Source of the DNA: CANJXF01 sp043775015
GTDB lineage: Bacteria; Verrucomicrobiota; Verrucomicrobiia; Limisphaerales; CANJXF01
Assembly (NCBI GenBank): GCA_043775015.1
Contig: JAYVSV010000104.1
Span: 1 to 15,277 of the forward strand
Direction of reading: 5' to 3'
DNA length: 15,277 nt
Of the stretch, positions 6,163 through 12,771 are shown piece by piece. Within the stretch, counting starts at the first letter, position 1. Each line of letters starts with the position of its first letter. Both the position numbers and the translations under genes were made by a program. The notes beneath the pieces are model-generated. The model did not search any database. It saw nothing but the letters and a program-made list of their open reading frames with translations, and was not told the DNA's origin.

Positions 6163-6341
6163 AGCGCGTCGAATTGATTCAACAACTGACCCGCATGGGC
6201 TGCGTTTTTATTCGGCACGGCGGCAAGCACGATTGGTATCAAAACCCTCGCACCAAAATGTGCCAGCCAATTCCGCGTCACCGCGAAATCAAGGAATACC
6301 TTGCCCGTTCGGTCATTAAAAAGTTGAGTGATGCATCGTGA
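6159..6341 (+). CDS. hicA: HicA-family mRNA interferase toxin (pair 2)
   Basis: A 60-residue HicA toxin with a GTG start overlapping the hicB 2 stop. It carries the family features: MKRVELIQQLTRMGCVFIRH, GGKHDWYQNP with the catalytic H24, the basic PIPRHREIKEYLARSVIKKL ending, and full length. Unlike HicA 1, the segment before RHREI is intact (MCQPIP), and this alignment is what exposes the scrambled stretch in HicA 1. The predicted role is mRNA cleavage when HicB is lost. Confidence 0.88.
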   Translation: MKRVELIQQLTRMGCVFIRHGGKHDWYQNPRTKMCQPIPRHREIKEYLARSVIKKLSDAS

Positions 6342-6405
6342 ATTTTCCGCGCTGACTATCAGTTGCGCCCTTTACCAACTTCCCCATCCGATGTAATGAA
6401 TACCT

Positions 6406-6774
6406 ATGAGCATCACGCTCGACATTCCAAATAACATTCACGAAGCGTTGCACGTTTCGCCCGCCGAGGCGGAGAAGCGGCTCAAGCTGGAATTAGCCAT
6501 GGCACTTTACGCGCAAAACGCATTGAGTCTCGGCAAGGCGGCGGAGTTGGCGGGCCTGGATCGGTTTGACATGAATGATGTGCTGGCGGAACGCGGCATT
6601 CCGATGCGCTACGGCCAGAAGGAACTCGAAGAAGAGCTCGCCTTTGGTAATAGAGTTGAAGCGCAGGATGGGGGGGCGATTTTAAAAAACTTGCGAGATG
6701 CGGGCCGGAAATATCTCAAGCCCGGACAAGAACCCATTGCTGAATTGCTCGCCGAGCTTGAGAGAGAAGATTGA
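6406..6774 (+). CDS. UPF0175-family antitoxin-like protein with an extended C terminus
   Basis: Residues 1 to about 84 match the UPF0175 family: MSITLDIPNNIHEALHVSPAE, ALYAQNALSLGKAAELAGLDRF with a helix-turn-helix-like segment, then LAERGIPMRYGQKELEEELAF. UPF0175 proteins often accompany DUF3368 PIN-type toxins and are thought to be antitoxins. Typical members end near here; this one continues for about 38 residues (ILKNLRDAGRKYLKPG, AELLAELERED). The extension begins by a run of seven G (6670-6676). No toxin gene follows; the next sequence is a repeat element. It may be an orphan antitoxin, or a fusion in which the tail comes from another antitoxin. Confidence 0.8.
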   Translation: MSITLDIPNNIHEALHVSPAEAEKRLKLELAMALYAQNALSLGKAAELAGLDRFDMNDVLAERGIPMRYGQKELEEELAFGNRVEAQDGGAILKNLRDAGRKYLKPGQEPIAELLAELERED

Positions 6775-7083
6775 CTTTGATGCCGTCCCGGAATTCAGCC
6801 CAAAATTCTGTCCCGAAGGGACATCATAAAAATAGCCCAGCGTTTCAACGCTGGGTTCGTCGCAATGGATTCTCAAGTCCCGAAGGGACGACCGAAATCC
6901 ACACTGTAAAACCAACCTCCCCCCTCAGCCGTCCCTCCGGGACTCACACGATGCTTTGTCCTCAACCCAGCGTTGAAACGCTGGGCTATCATCAAATGTC
7001 CCTCCGGGACAAGAGCGAGTGCGCCTGCTTTAACTTTGCGAACGGCATTGAAGTTAACCAGCGTTTCTGATGTTGAAAGCGCC
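6775..7083. other. Intergenic region between the UPF0175 gene and lpxB
   Basis: A 309-bp stretch dominated by the REP-like element at 6810-7010. The final 70 bp before lpxB contain no clear promoter or ribosome-binding site. An open frame runs into lpxB from a start at 6973, but that start lies inside the palindrome and the LpxB family begins at 7084. Confidence 0.6.
6810..7010. repeat. REP/BIME-like element: A-B-A ... A'-B'-A' inverted arrangement
   Basis: Six small palindromes are arranged symmetrically. Unit A is gtcccgaagggac at 6810-6822 and 6877-6889. Unit B is cccagcgtttcaacgctggg at 6836-6855. Unit A' is gtccctccgggac at 6931-6943 and 6998-7010. Unit B' is cccagcgttgaaacgctggg at 6966-6985, the reverse complement of B. 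The flanks of B and B' are also partly complementary (about 6818-6858 against 6963-7002), so the whole can fold into one long arm. There is no coding potential and no transposase nearby. Confidence 0.85.
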
Positions 7084-8232
7084 GTGAATCCAAAACGCAT
7101 TATGCTCATCGCGGGAGAAACCAGCGGCGACATGTTGGCGGCGGAATTGGTCAAGGCGTTGCGCGCGACTTCTCCAACCTCGCTGGAATTTTTCGGTGCG
7201 GGCGGGCCCAAGATGGCGGAAGCGGGCGTTGACCTTGCGATGGATATGACAGCGCATTCGGTCATCGGACTCATTGAAGCGCTCAAGAGCTATTCGCATT
7301 TTAAAAAGATTTTTCATCACCTGCTGCAACTCGCTGCCGAGCACAAACCGGATGTGATCGTCTGCGTGGATTTCTCGGGCTTCAACCGTCGCTTCGCTCA
7401 CGCGGTCAGAGAATTCATTCGCAAGAACCAAAGTTCTGTCGGCGATTGGAATCCGAAAATCGTTCAATTCGTCTCGCCGCAGGTTTGGGCATCGCGACCG
7501 AGTCGCGCGGAAAAAATGGCGCGCGATATTGATTTACTCCTCTGCATTTTCCCCTTTGAAAAAAATTGGTATGCGAAACGCGTTCCCAATCTGCGCGCGG
7601 AATTTATCGGACATCCGATTGTGGAGCGGCATGGGGTCCAAAGTTCAAAGTCCAAAGTTCAAAGTCTGACGCCCCTCGTGCTGCTACTCCCCGGAAGTCG
7701 CATTGGAGAATTGAAACGGCATTTGCCGGTGATGTTGGAAGCGGTGAAAGAAATTTCGGCGAAACACGACGTGCGTTTCAAAATGATTTTGCCGGATGAA
7801 AAATTAAAGCAACTCGCGGACAAGCTGTCCGCGTTCCTTTCAAATTTAGAAATTCAAATCGGCGGCTTGGCGGAATCACTTTCGCAGGCAACGCTGGCGA
7901 TCGCTTCGACTGGAACCGTCACACTCGAATGCGCTTATTTCGGAGTGCCGACGATTGCGATCTACAAAACTTCATGGAGTACTTATCAAATTGGCAAACG
8001 CATCATCCAAGTTAATTTTTTGGCAATGCCGAACCTGCTCGCGAACGAAATGATTTATCCCGAATTCATTCAAAATGAGGCGACGCCGGAGAATATTTCG
8101 TGCGAAGCGCTTGTGCTGCTGAATGACCCCGAACGATGCGCGGAAATCAAAAACGAATTGACGAAGGTGGTCGAGTCACTGGGATCGCCCGGGGCGAGTG
8201 AGAGGGCGGCAAAAGCGATTCTAAGTTTGTAG
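7084..8232 (+). CDS. lpxB: Lipid-A-disaccharide synthase LpxB
   Basis: LpxB is a peripheral inner-membrane glycosyltransferase (GT19) that joins UDP-2,3-diacylglucosamine and lipid X to form the lipid A disaccharide, implying a lipopolysaccharide-bearing outer membrane. The 382-residue protein shows IMLIAGETSGDMLAAELV, FFGAGGPKMAEAGVD, CVDFSGFNRRFA, VSPQVWASRPSR, EFIGHP, LLLPGSR and the donor-binding STGTVTLECAYFGVP. I chose the GTG at 7084 because it aligns with both the family start and the remnant at 5862; an upstream in-frame start at 6973 lies in a repeat. Two repeats sit inside the gene: a heptad repeat encoding VQSSKSKVQS (residues 185-194, between the two Rossmann-like domains, just before LLLPGSR) and a palindrome encoding LADKLSA (244-250). 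Confidence 0.95.
   Translation: MNPKRIMLIAGETSGDMLAAELVKALRATSPTSLEFFGAGGPKMAEAGVDLAMDMTAHSVIGLIEALKSYSHFKKIFHHLLQLAAEHKPDVIVCVDFSGFNRRFAHAVREFIRKNQSSVGDWNPKIVQFVSPQVWASRPSRAEKMARDIDLLLCIFPFEKNWYAKRVPNLRAEFIGHPIVERHGVQSSKSKVQSLTPLVLLLPGSRIGELKRHLPVMLEAVKEISAKHDVRFKMILPDEKLKQLADKLSAFLSNLEIQIGGLAESLSQATLAIASTGTVTLECAYFGVPTIAIYKTSWSTYQIGKRIIQVNFLAMPNLLANEMIYPEFIQNEATPENISCEALVLLNDPERCAEIKNELTKVVESLGSPGASERAAKAILSL
7637..7664 (+). repeat. Heptad repeat copy 1, inside lpxB
   Basis: Four 7-nt units in phase (tccaaag, ttcaaag, tccaaag, ttcaaag), equal to a 14-bp unit twice in tandem. It encodes most of VQSSKSKVQS (lpxB residues 185-194), a low-complexity stretch between the acceptor-side domain (ending EFIGHPIVERHG) and the donor domain (starting LVLLLPGSR). 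Confidence 0.85.
7815..7833. repeat. Palindrome inside the lpxB coding region
   Basis: A perfect 8-bp stem with a triloop (cgcggaca-agc-tgtccgcg). It encodes LADKLSA at LpxB residues 244-250. The stem-triloop design resembles the intergenic palindromes at 47-63 and 3476-3676, so it may be a repeat that entered coding sequence. Confidence 0.5.
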
Positions 8233-8281
8233 CTTTTATTTTTAGTGAATTACGGTCATATTCTTCCGTCCAAATTTGCGC

Positions 8282-11200
8282 GTGATAAGATTCTTCAAAA
8301 AGCACTTACCCGGTTTGGCGGGTGCAATTCTCGTCTTAGGGAATTCTTCCATGGCGATGGCAGCTGCGCCCGACGCGGCCGGCGTTGAATTTTTTGAAAA
8401 GAAAATCCGACCGCTGTTCGTGGACCAGTGTTATAAATGCCACAGTCAACAGAGTGAAAAGATCAAAGGCGGATTATTGTTGGATTCGAAGGAAAGCGTG
8501 TTGAAAGGCGGCGATACTGGTCCCGCAATTATCCCTGGCGAAGTGGAAAAGAGTTTATTGATCAAGGCGGTTCGTTACGGCGACGAGAATTTGCAGATGC
8601 CACCGAAAGGCAAAAAGCTTTCAGCAGAGCAAATTGCTGATCTGGAAACCTGGGTAAAAATGGGTGCGCCAGATCCGCGCGGCACGTCCGTTCAAGGTTC
8701 AAAGTCCAAAGTTCAAAGTTCACCGAAAGTTCACTGGGCGTTTCAGCCAATTCGCGATGCTCAGATTCCAAGCGTGAAAGACAAAAGTTGGGCGAAAACC
8801 CCCGTCGATAAATTCATCATGGCGAAGTTGGAAGGGAAAAAGATCAAGCCATCGCAAGACGCTGATAAACACACTTTGATTCGTCGTGCGACGTTTGATT
8901 TGACGGGTTTGCCGCCCAAGCTGGAGGACGTTCAGAATTTCTCGAATGACAAATCGCCCGACGCTTTCGCGAAGGTTGTTGACCGGCTTCTCGCGTCGCC
9001 TGCATACGGTGAACGTTGGGGGCGCCACTGGTTGGATGTCGCCCGCTATGCCGATACGAAAGGTTACCTTGCGGGAAATGAAGAGCGCCGTTTTCCTTAT
9101 TCCTATACTTATCGCGATTACGTAATCCGTGCGTTCAATGAAGATTTGCCCTACGACAAATTTCTCATAGAGCAAATCGCAGCAGATCGCTTGGAACTGG
9201 GCAACGACAAACGCCCTCTCGCAGCACTTGGATTTCTCACGCTCGGTCGAAGGTTTCTCAACAATCAGCAGGACATCATCGACGATCGCATCGACGTGGT
9301 GACCCGCGGGACGATGGGATTGACGGTTGCCTGCGCCCGGTGTCACGACCACAAATACGATCCGATTCCGACGAAAGATTATTATTCCCTGCACGGGATT
9401 TTTGCCAGCTCACACGAGCCAGAAGAAAAGCCGCTCCTGGGAATCCCGCCGCCTGAAAAACTACACGTGGAATATCTGGCCGAAAAAAAGAAACGTGAGG
9501 AGACAGTCAAAAATTTCCGGGAGCAAAAATCTGCCGAAGTGGTTTCGCAACTGCGCCTGAAGACAGGCGAATACATGCTGGCTGCACTGGATTCGGAGAG
9601 ACTCGCCGACAAATCAAAAGGGGAAACGCTGGCGCGCGAACGAAAACTTGATCCAGGTGTCGTCCAGCGCTGGATCAAAAGCCTGGTGGGTTGGAGTAAT
9701 GCGACTAACCCCATTTTTGCGCCGTGGTTCGCGTTTTCTACATTGGCGGAAAAAGATTTCGCGACCAACGCAACTCCACTAGCGCAGAAGTTCGCTGCCG
9801 ATAAATCACTCAATCCGCGAGTGGCGGAAACATTCAAACAAGCGCCCGCCTCGCTTAAGGAAGTTGCAGAGCGTTACGGACAAGTATTCGCGTCAGTCGA
9901 GAAAAGCTGGCGCGACGCGCTCGCGGCGCAGGCAACGAACGCTGCGCCACTCACCACCTTGTCCGATGCGAATCAGGAATCACTGCGTCAGATTCTTTAC
10001 GCGCCTGACGCTCCACCAAATTTGTCCGAGGTGGACGGACTGTTTGATATTCCTTCGATTGAACGACTTCGCGAGTTGCGCCGGCAAGTCGCCGAGTTGG
10101 ACGCGACGCACGCGGGAGCGCCCGCCCGCGCAATGGCTCTGGCGGATAATGGAACGCCGCAAAATTCGCACGTGTTTATTCGTGGCAACGCGGGCAATCC
10201 CGGACCAGAAGCGCCGCGACAATTTTTGCAGCTCATCGCAGGCGAAAATCGCAAGCCATTCGAAAAGGGAAGCGGTCGTTTGGAATTAGCGCAAGCCATT
10301 GCGAACAAAACAAATCCCCTGACGGCACGGGTCATGGTGAATCGCGTTTGGCTCGCTCATTTCGGAAAAGGTTTTGTGACGACGCCGAGCGATTTTGGCA
10401 CGCGTTCCGATCCGCCCAGTCATCCAGAACTTTTGGATTACCTCGCCTCGCGCTTTATGGAAGACGGCTGGTCGTTAAAGAAACTCCACCGCCAAATCAT
10501 GTTGTCGCGGGTTTACCAACAGAGCAGCGATGAAAATCCGCGCTCGTCGAAAATTGATCCGGAAAATCGGTTGCTCTGGAAAATGAATCGTCAACGGTTG
10601 GATTTCGAAGAGCTGCGCGATTCGCTTCTCGTCATTTCGGGCAAACTCGATTCCACGGCCGGTGGCCAGACGGTGGATCTTTTTGCGAAACCCTATTCCG
10701 GAAGGCGAACCGTCTATGGCTACATTGATCGCCAGAATTTGCCTGGCGTTTTTCGCACGTTCGATTTTGCCAATCCAGATTCAAGCAGCGCTCAGAGGTT
10801 TTTCACGACCGTTCCTCAACAGGCTTTGTTTTTCCTGAACAACCCGTTCGTGATCGAGCAGGCAAAACGTCTCACGACCAACACTCAATTCGCGACGCTT
10901 TCAACCGATGATAGGCGCGTTCGATTTCTACACGAAAAGATTTTCCAGCGAACACCCGACCATGAAGAGTTGCGGCTCGCTAAAAAATTTCTCATTGCTC
11001 AGTCGCATCTATCAAACAGCTCCCTTTCGCAAATTGTCTGGCGCTATGGCTATGGAAAATTTGATGAGAAGAAAAAGCAGGTAAGCTTTTCTGCTTTCCC
11101 ACACTTTGAAAAAAAACAATGGCGCGTGTCGGAAGAATTTCCTGATCCTCAATTCGGATACGCCATGCTGGATTCCAGCGGCGGTCATCCCGGTAATCGC

Positions 11201-11635
11201 CCGGGTGAAGCGGTCATTCGTCGGTGGACTGCCCCCGTGTCCGGAACGTTTAGAATTGAGGGTGAATTGGATCATCCCAAAAAGGGGGGAGATGGGTTAA
11301 TGGGCCAAATTGTTTCGAGCCGGCAAGGCGAATTAGGACGCTGGATAGCTCACGATGGGAGCGCGAAAACCGTGGTCGAACAGTGCGAAGTGCTGGCGGG
11401 CGAAACCATTGATTTCGTAGCGGACATGCGATCCAACTCGGAGTATGACACGTTCACATGGTCTCCCACGATCAAGCTCATCAAGGCGAAGGCTGATTCT
11501 TCCGCGCCGACGAAAACGGAGTGGAACGCGAGCGGTGAATTCGACGGACCGCAACAAGATCTTAAATCGATCAACGCGTGGGAAAAATATGCGCAGGTCC
11601 TATTGCTCTCGAATGAATTTATGTTTGTCGATTAG
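8282..11635 (+). CDS. Secreted PSCyt1-DUF1549-DUF1553 protein (planctomycete-type cytochrome c family)
   Basis: A 1117-residue exported protein. Residues 1-28 form a signal peptide (basic start, hydrophobic GLAGAILVLG, AMAAA cut region). Next is a PSCyt1 domain with a CxxCH haem motif (CYKCH, 50-54) and a LQMPPKGKKLS segment. DUF1549 follows from about 175 (WGRHWLDVARYADTKGY) with a second CxxCH in CARCHDHKYDP (351-361). DUF1553 runs from about 655 (NPLTARVMVNRVWLAHFGKG, NRQRLDFEELRDSLL). A beta-rich insert (about 905-1095) splits off the conserved end YAQVLLLSNEFMFVD. Function is not established; relatives abound in polysaccharide-degrading Planctomycetes and Verrucomicrobia and usually precede a DUF1501 gene, absent here. 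I chose GTG 8282; TTG 8276 is the alternative. A heptad repeat encodes VQGSKSKVQSS (137-147) in the linker after PSCyt1. Confidence 0.93.
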   Translation: MIRFFKKHLPGLAGAILVLGNSSMAMAAAPDAAGVEFFEKKIRPLFVDQCYKCHSQQSEKIKGGLLLDSKESVLKGGDTGPAIIPGEVEKSLLIKAVRYGDENLQMPPKGKKLSAEQIADLETWVKMGAPDPRGTSVQGSKSKVQSSPKVHWAFQPIRDAQIPSVKDKSWAKTPVDKFIMAKLEGKKIKPSQDADKHTLIRRATFDLTGLPPKLEDVQNFSNDKSPDAFAKVVDRLLASPAYGERWGRHWLDVARYADTKGYLAGNEERRFPYSYTYRDYVIRAFNEDLPYDKFLIEQIAADRLELGNDKRPLAALGFLTLGRRFLNNQQDIIDDRIDVVTRGTMGLTVACARCHDHKYDPIPTKDYYSLHGIFASSHEPEEKPLLGIPPPEKLHVEYLAEKKKREETVKNFREQKSAEVVSQLRLKTGEYMLAALDSERLADKSKGETLARERKLDPGVVQRWIKSLVGWSNATNPIFAPWFAFSTLAEKDFATNATPLAQKFAADKSLNPRVAETFKQAPASLKEVAERYGQVFASVEKSWRDALAAQATNAAPLTTLSDANQESLRQILYAPDAPPNLSEVDGLFDIPSIERLRELRRQVAELDATHAGAPARAMALADNGTPQNSHVFIRGNAGNPGPEAPRQFLQLIAGENRKPFEKGSGRLELAQAIANKTNPLTARVMVNRVWLAHFGKGFVTTPSDFGTRSDPPSHPELLDYLASRFMEDGWSLKKLHRQIMLSRVYQQSSDENPRSSKIDPENRLLWKMNRQRLDFEELRDSLLVISGKLDSTAGGQTVDLFAKPYSGRRTVYGYIDRQNLPGVFRTFDFANPDSSSAQRFFTTVPQQALFFLNNPFVIEQAKRLTTNTQFATLSTDDRRVRFLHEKIFQRTPDHEELRLAKKFLIAQSHLSNSSLSQIVWRYGYGKFDEKKKQVSFSAFPHFEKKQWRVSEEFPDPQFGYAMLDSSGGHPGNRPGEAVIRRWTAPVSGTFRIEGELDHPKKGGDGLMGQIVSSRQGELGRWIAHDGSAKTVVEQCEVLAGETIDFVADMRSNSEYDTFTWSPTIKLIKAKADSSAPTKTEWNASGEFDGPQQDLKSINAWEKYAQVLLLSNEFMFVD
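8691..8718 (+). repeat. Heptad repeat copy 2, inside the DUF1553 gene
   Basis: Four units in phase: ttcaagg, ttcaaag, tccaaag, ttcaaag. Together with flanking bases it encodes VQGSKSKVQSS in the linker between PSCyt1 and DUF1549. The reading frame relative to the repeat is the same as in lpxB, giving nearly the same peptide in two unrelated proteins. Confidence 0.85.
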
Positions 11636-11651
11636 TCGCTCGCTTTTTCGG

Positions 11652-11708
11652 GCGGAGCGCCGATTTGCAACCGGCTTTGGATTGTGCTGTTAAAAGCCTG
11701 CGCTCCGC
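11652..11708. repeat. 9-bp inverted repeat between the DUF1553 gene and rex
   Basis: gcggagcgc (11652-11660) and gcgctccgc (11700-11708) are perfect inverted repeats 39 bp apart, in the 113-bp gap before rex. The wide loop and lack of a T-run argue against a terminator. It may be a repeat remnant of the kind seen elsewhere here. Confidence 0.4.
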
Positions 11709-11748
11709 TACTTGCTACCATGAGAAACTTTTCTTAAGCTCTGCCCAC

Positions 11749-12387
11749 TTGAAAAAAATCACCCGCCAGGAAATTCCCCGCAAAGCTGTTTATCGGCTCT
11801 CCGTTTATTTGCGCTGTCTGCACCGGTTAAACACCAACGCCATTCGCACCGTTTCAAGCGAGGCGCTCGCGAAAGCGGCGGGAGTGAAGTCCACTCAACT
11901 CCGCAAAGACCTGACTTACTTCGGGCAATTCGGCACACGCGGCCTCGGCTATGATGTCGAGCAACTTGCGAAGATGATCGCCGATCTCCTCGGCACGAAC
12001 AGTCTCCAGGCGGTGGTTTTGGTCGGCGTTGGAAATCTTGGCCTGGCCTTGCTCTCTTATCGCGGATTCGAGCAGGAAGGTTTTGAAATCATCGCTGCAT
12101 TCGATGTGGACTTGAATCGCAAACGAAACAAGAACGTGGCGCAACCGATTTATCCAATGGAAAAACTTCCTGAAATTCTGGACAAGAGCAAACGCGGCGT
12201 GAAGATGGCAATCATTACCGTTCCCCCATCGGAAGCGCAGGAAGTTGCGAACACCTTGATTGGCCTCGGCATAACTGGAATTTTAAATTTTGCTCCCATT
12301 GTTTTGGATGTGCCGGAAGATGTGACGGTGAACAACGTCAACCTCGCAATCGAGTTGGAGAATTTGAGTTATTTTATCCAACACTGA
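11749..12387 (+). CDS. rex: Redox-sensing transcriptional repressor Rex
   Basis: Rex is a homodimeric repressor that reads the NADH/NAD+ ratio: NADH binding releases it from operators of fermentation and respiration genes. The N-terminal winged helix is clear (RKAVYRLSVYLRCLHRLN, then VSSEALAKAAGVKSTQLRKD and LTYFGQFGTRGLGYDVEQL). The Rossmann domain has VVLVGVGNLGLALL with GVGNLG at residues 93-98, AAFDVD, and ITVPPSEAQEVA. The C-terminal swap helix region (NLAIELENLSYFIQH) is also typical. From the TTG at 11749 the protein is 212 residues, the standard length; no ATG or GTG fits better, and the upstream TTG at 11665 adds 28 residues of non-family sequence. The gene ends 3 nt before the next gene, suggesting cotranscription. 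Confidence 0.95.
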   Translation: MKKITRQEIPRKAVYRLSVYLRCLHRLNTNAIRTVSSEALAKAAGVKSTQLRKDLTYFGQFGTRGLGYDVEQLAKMIADLLGTNSLQAVVLVGVGNLGLALLSYRGFEQEGFEIIAAFDVDLNRKRNKNVAQPIYPMEKLPEILDKSKRGVKMAIITVPPSEAQEVANTLIGLGITGILNFAPIVLDVPEDVTVNNVNLAIELENLSYFIQH

Positions 12388-12390
12388 GCT

Positions 12391-12687
12391 ATGAAAGCGA
12401 AACATCCCGCTCGTTTGCTTTTCATGGTGGCAATTTTTCTTCGCATCGGATTGTTCACAGCTTCTGCCGAAATTTCCGCAGGCCAAACCTCCACGAACAG
12501 TCCAACCGCTGCCAAGTCACCTCTAATCAAAACACCAAAAACGGTTTCCGAATTGTTAACTCTCCCACTCGATGAAATTGAAAAGCTCGATGTTGCTCTT
12601 ATTAATTTGCTGACAGCGGAAGGACTGCGCGGATCGGAGAAATTGGAAGTCCAGCAATATCTCGATACACTCGATTCTTGGGCATGA
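12391..12687 (+). CDS. N-terminal part of an interrupted secreted transglutaminase-like protein
   Basis: A 98-residue open frame from ATG 12391 to TGA 12685-12687. It starts with a signal peptide (MKAKHPARLLFMVAIFLRIG, then LFTASAEIS), then a low-complexity linker, then LLTLPLDEIEKLDVALINLL and LTAEGLRGSEKLEVQQYLDTL, ending DSWA. The same frame stays open past the TGA for 566 codons and continues smoothly with HVERETKRNHHRF, so this is the front of the 12772-14385 protein. It starts 3 nt after rex stops. If translation stops at the TGA, only a short exported fragment results. Confidence 0.6.
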   Translation: MKAKHPARLLFMVAIFLRIGLFTASAEISAGQTSTNSPTAAKSPLIKTPKTVSELLTLPLDEIEKLDVALINLLTAEGLRGSEKLEVQQYLDTLDSWA

Positions 12688-12771
12688 CATGTCGAAAGAG
12701 AAACCAAAAGAAATCACCATCGGTTTGTCGAGCATCCCAACGAATACAATAATTCCGAAGCAGAATATCGA

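Noticed and set aside
4818..6341. HicBA 2 as a local duplication of HicBA 1
   Set aside because: The HicB proteins differ in length and in nearly all conserved-block wording, and the HicA proteins share only family-level residues, so the pairs are independent acquisitions.
6810..7010. CRISPR array, because of regularly recurring palindromic units
   Set aside because: The units alternate between two types and are inverted across the centre; spacers are unequal and there are no cas genes.
8720..9394. Minus-strand open frame of 224 codons inside the DUF1549 region
   Set aside because: The plus-strand frame carries CxxCH and DUF1549 motifs throughout; the antisense frame has no recognisable features.
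11660..11700. Possible Rex operator (TTGTG half-site near 11682) for autoregulation
   Set aside because: Only one half of the expected TTGTGN6-8CACAA palindrome is present, so the match is no better than chance.
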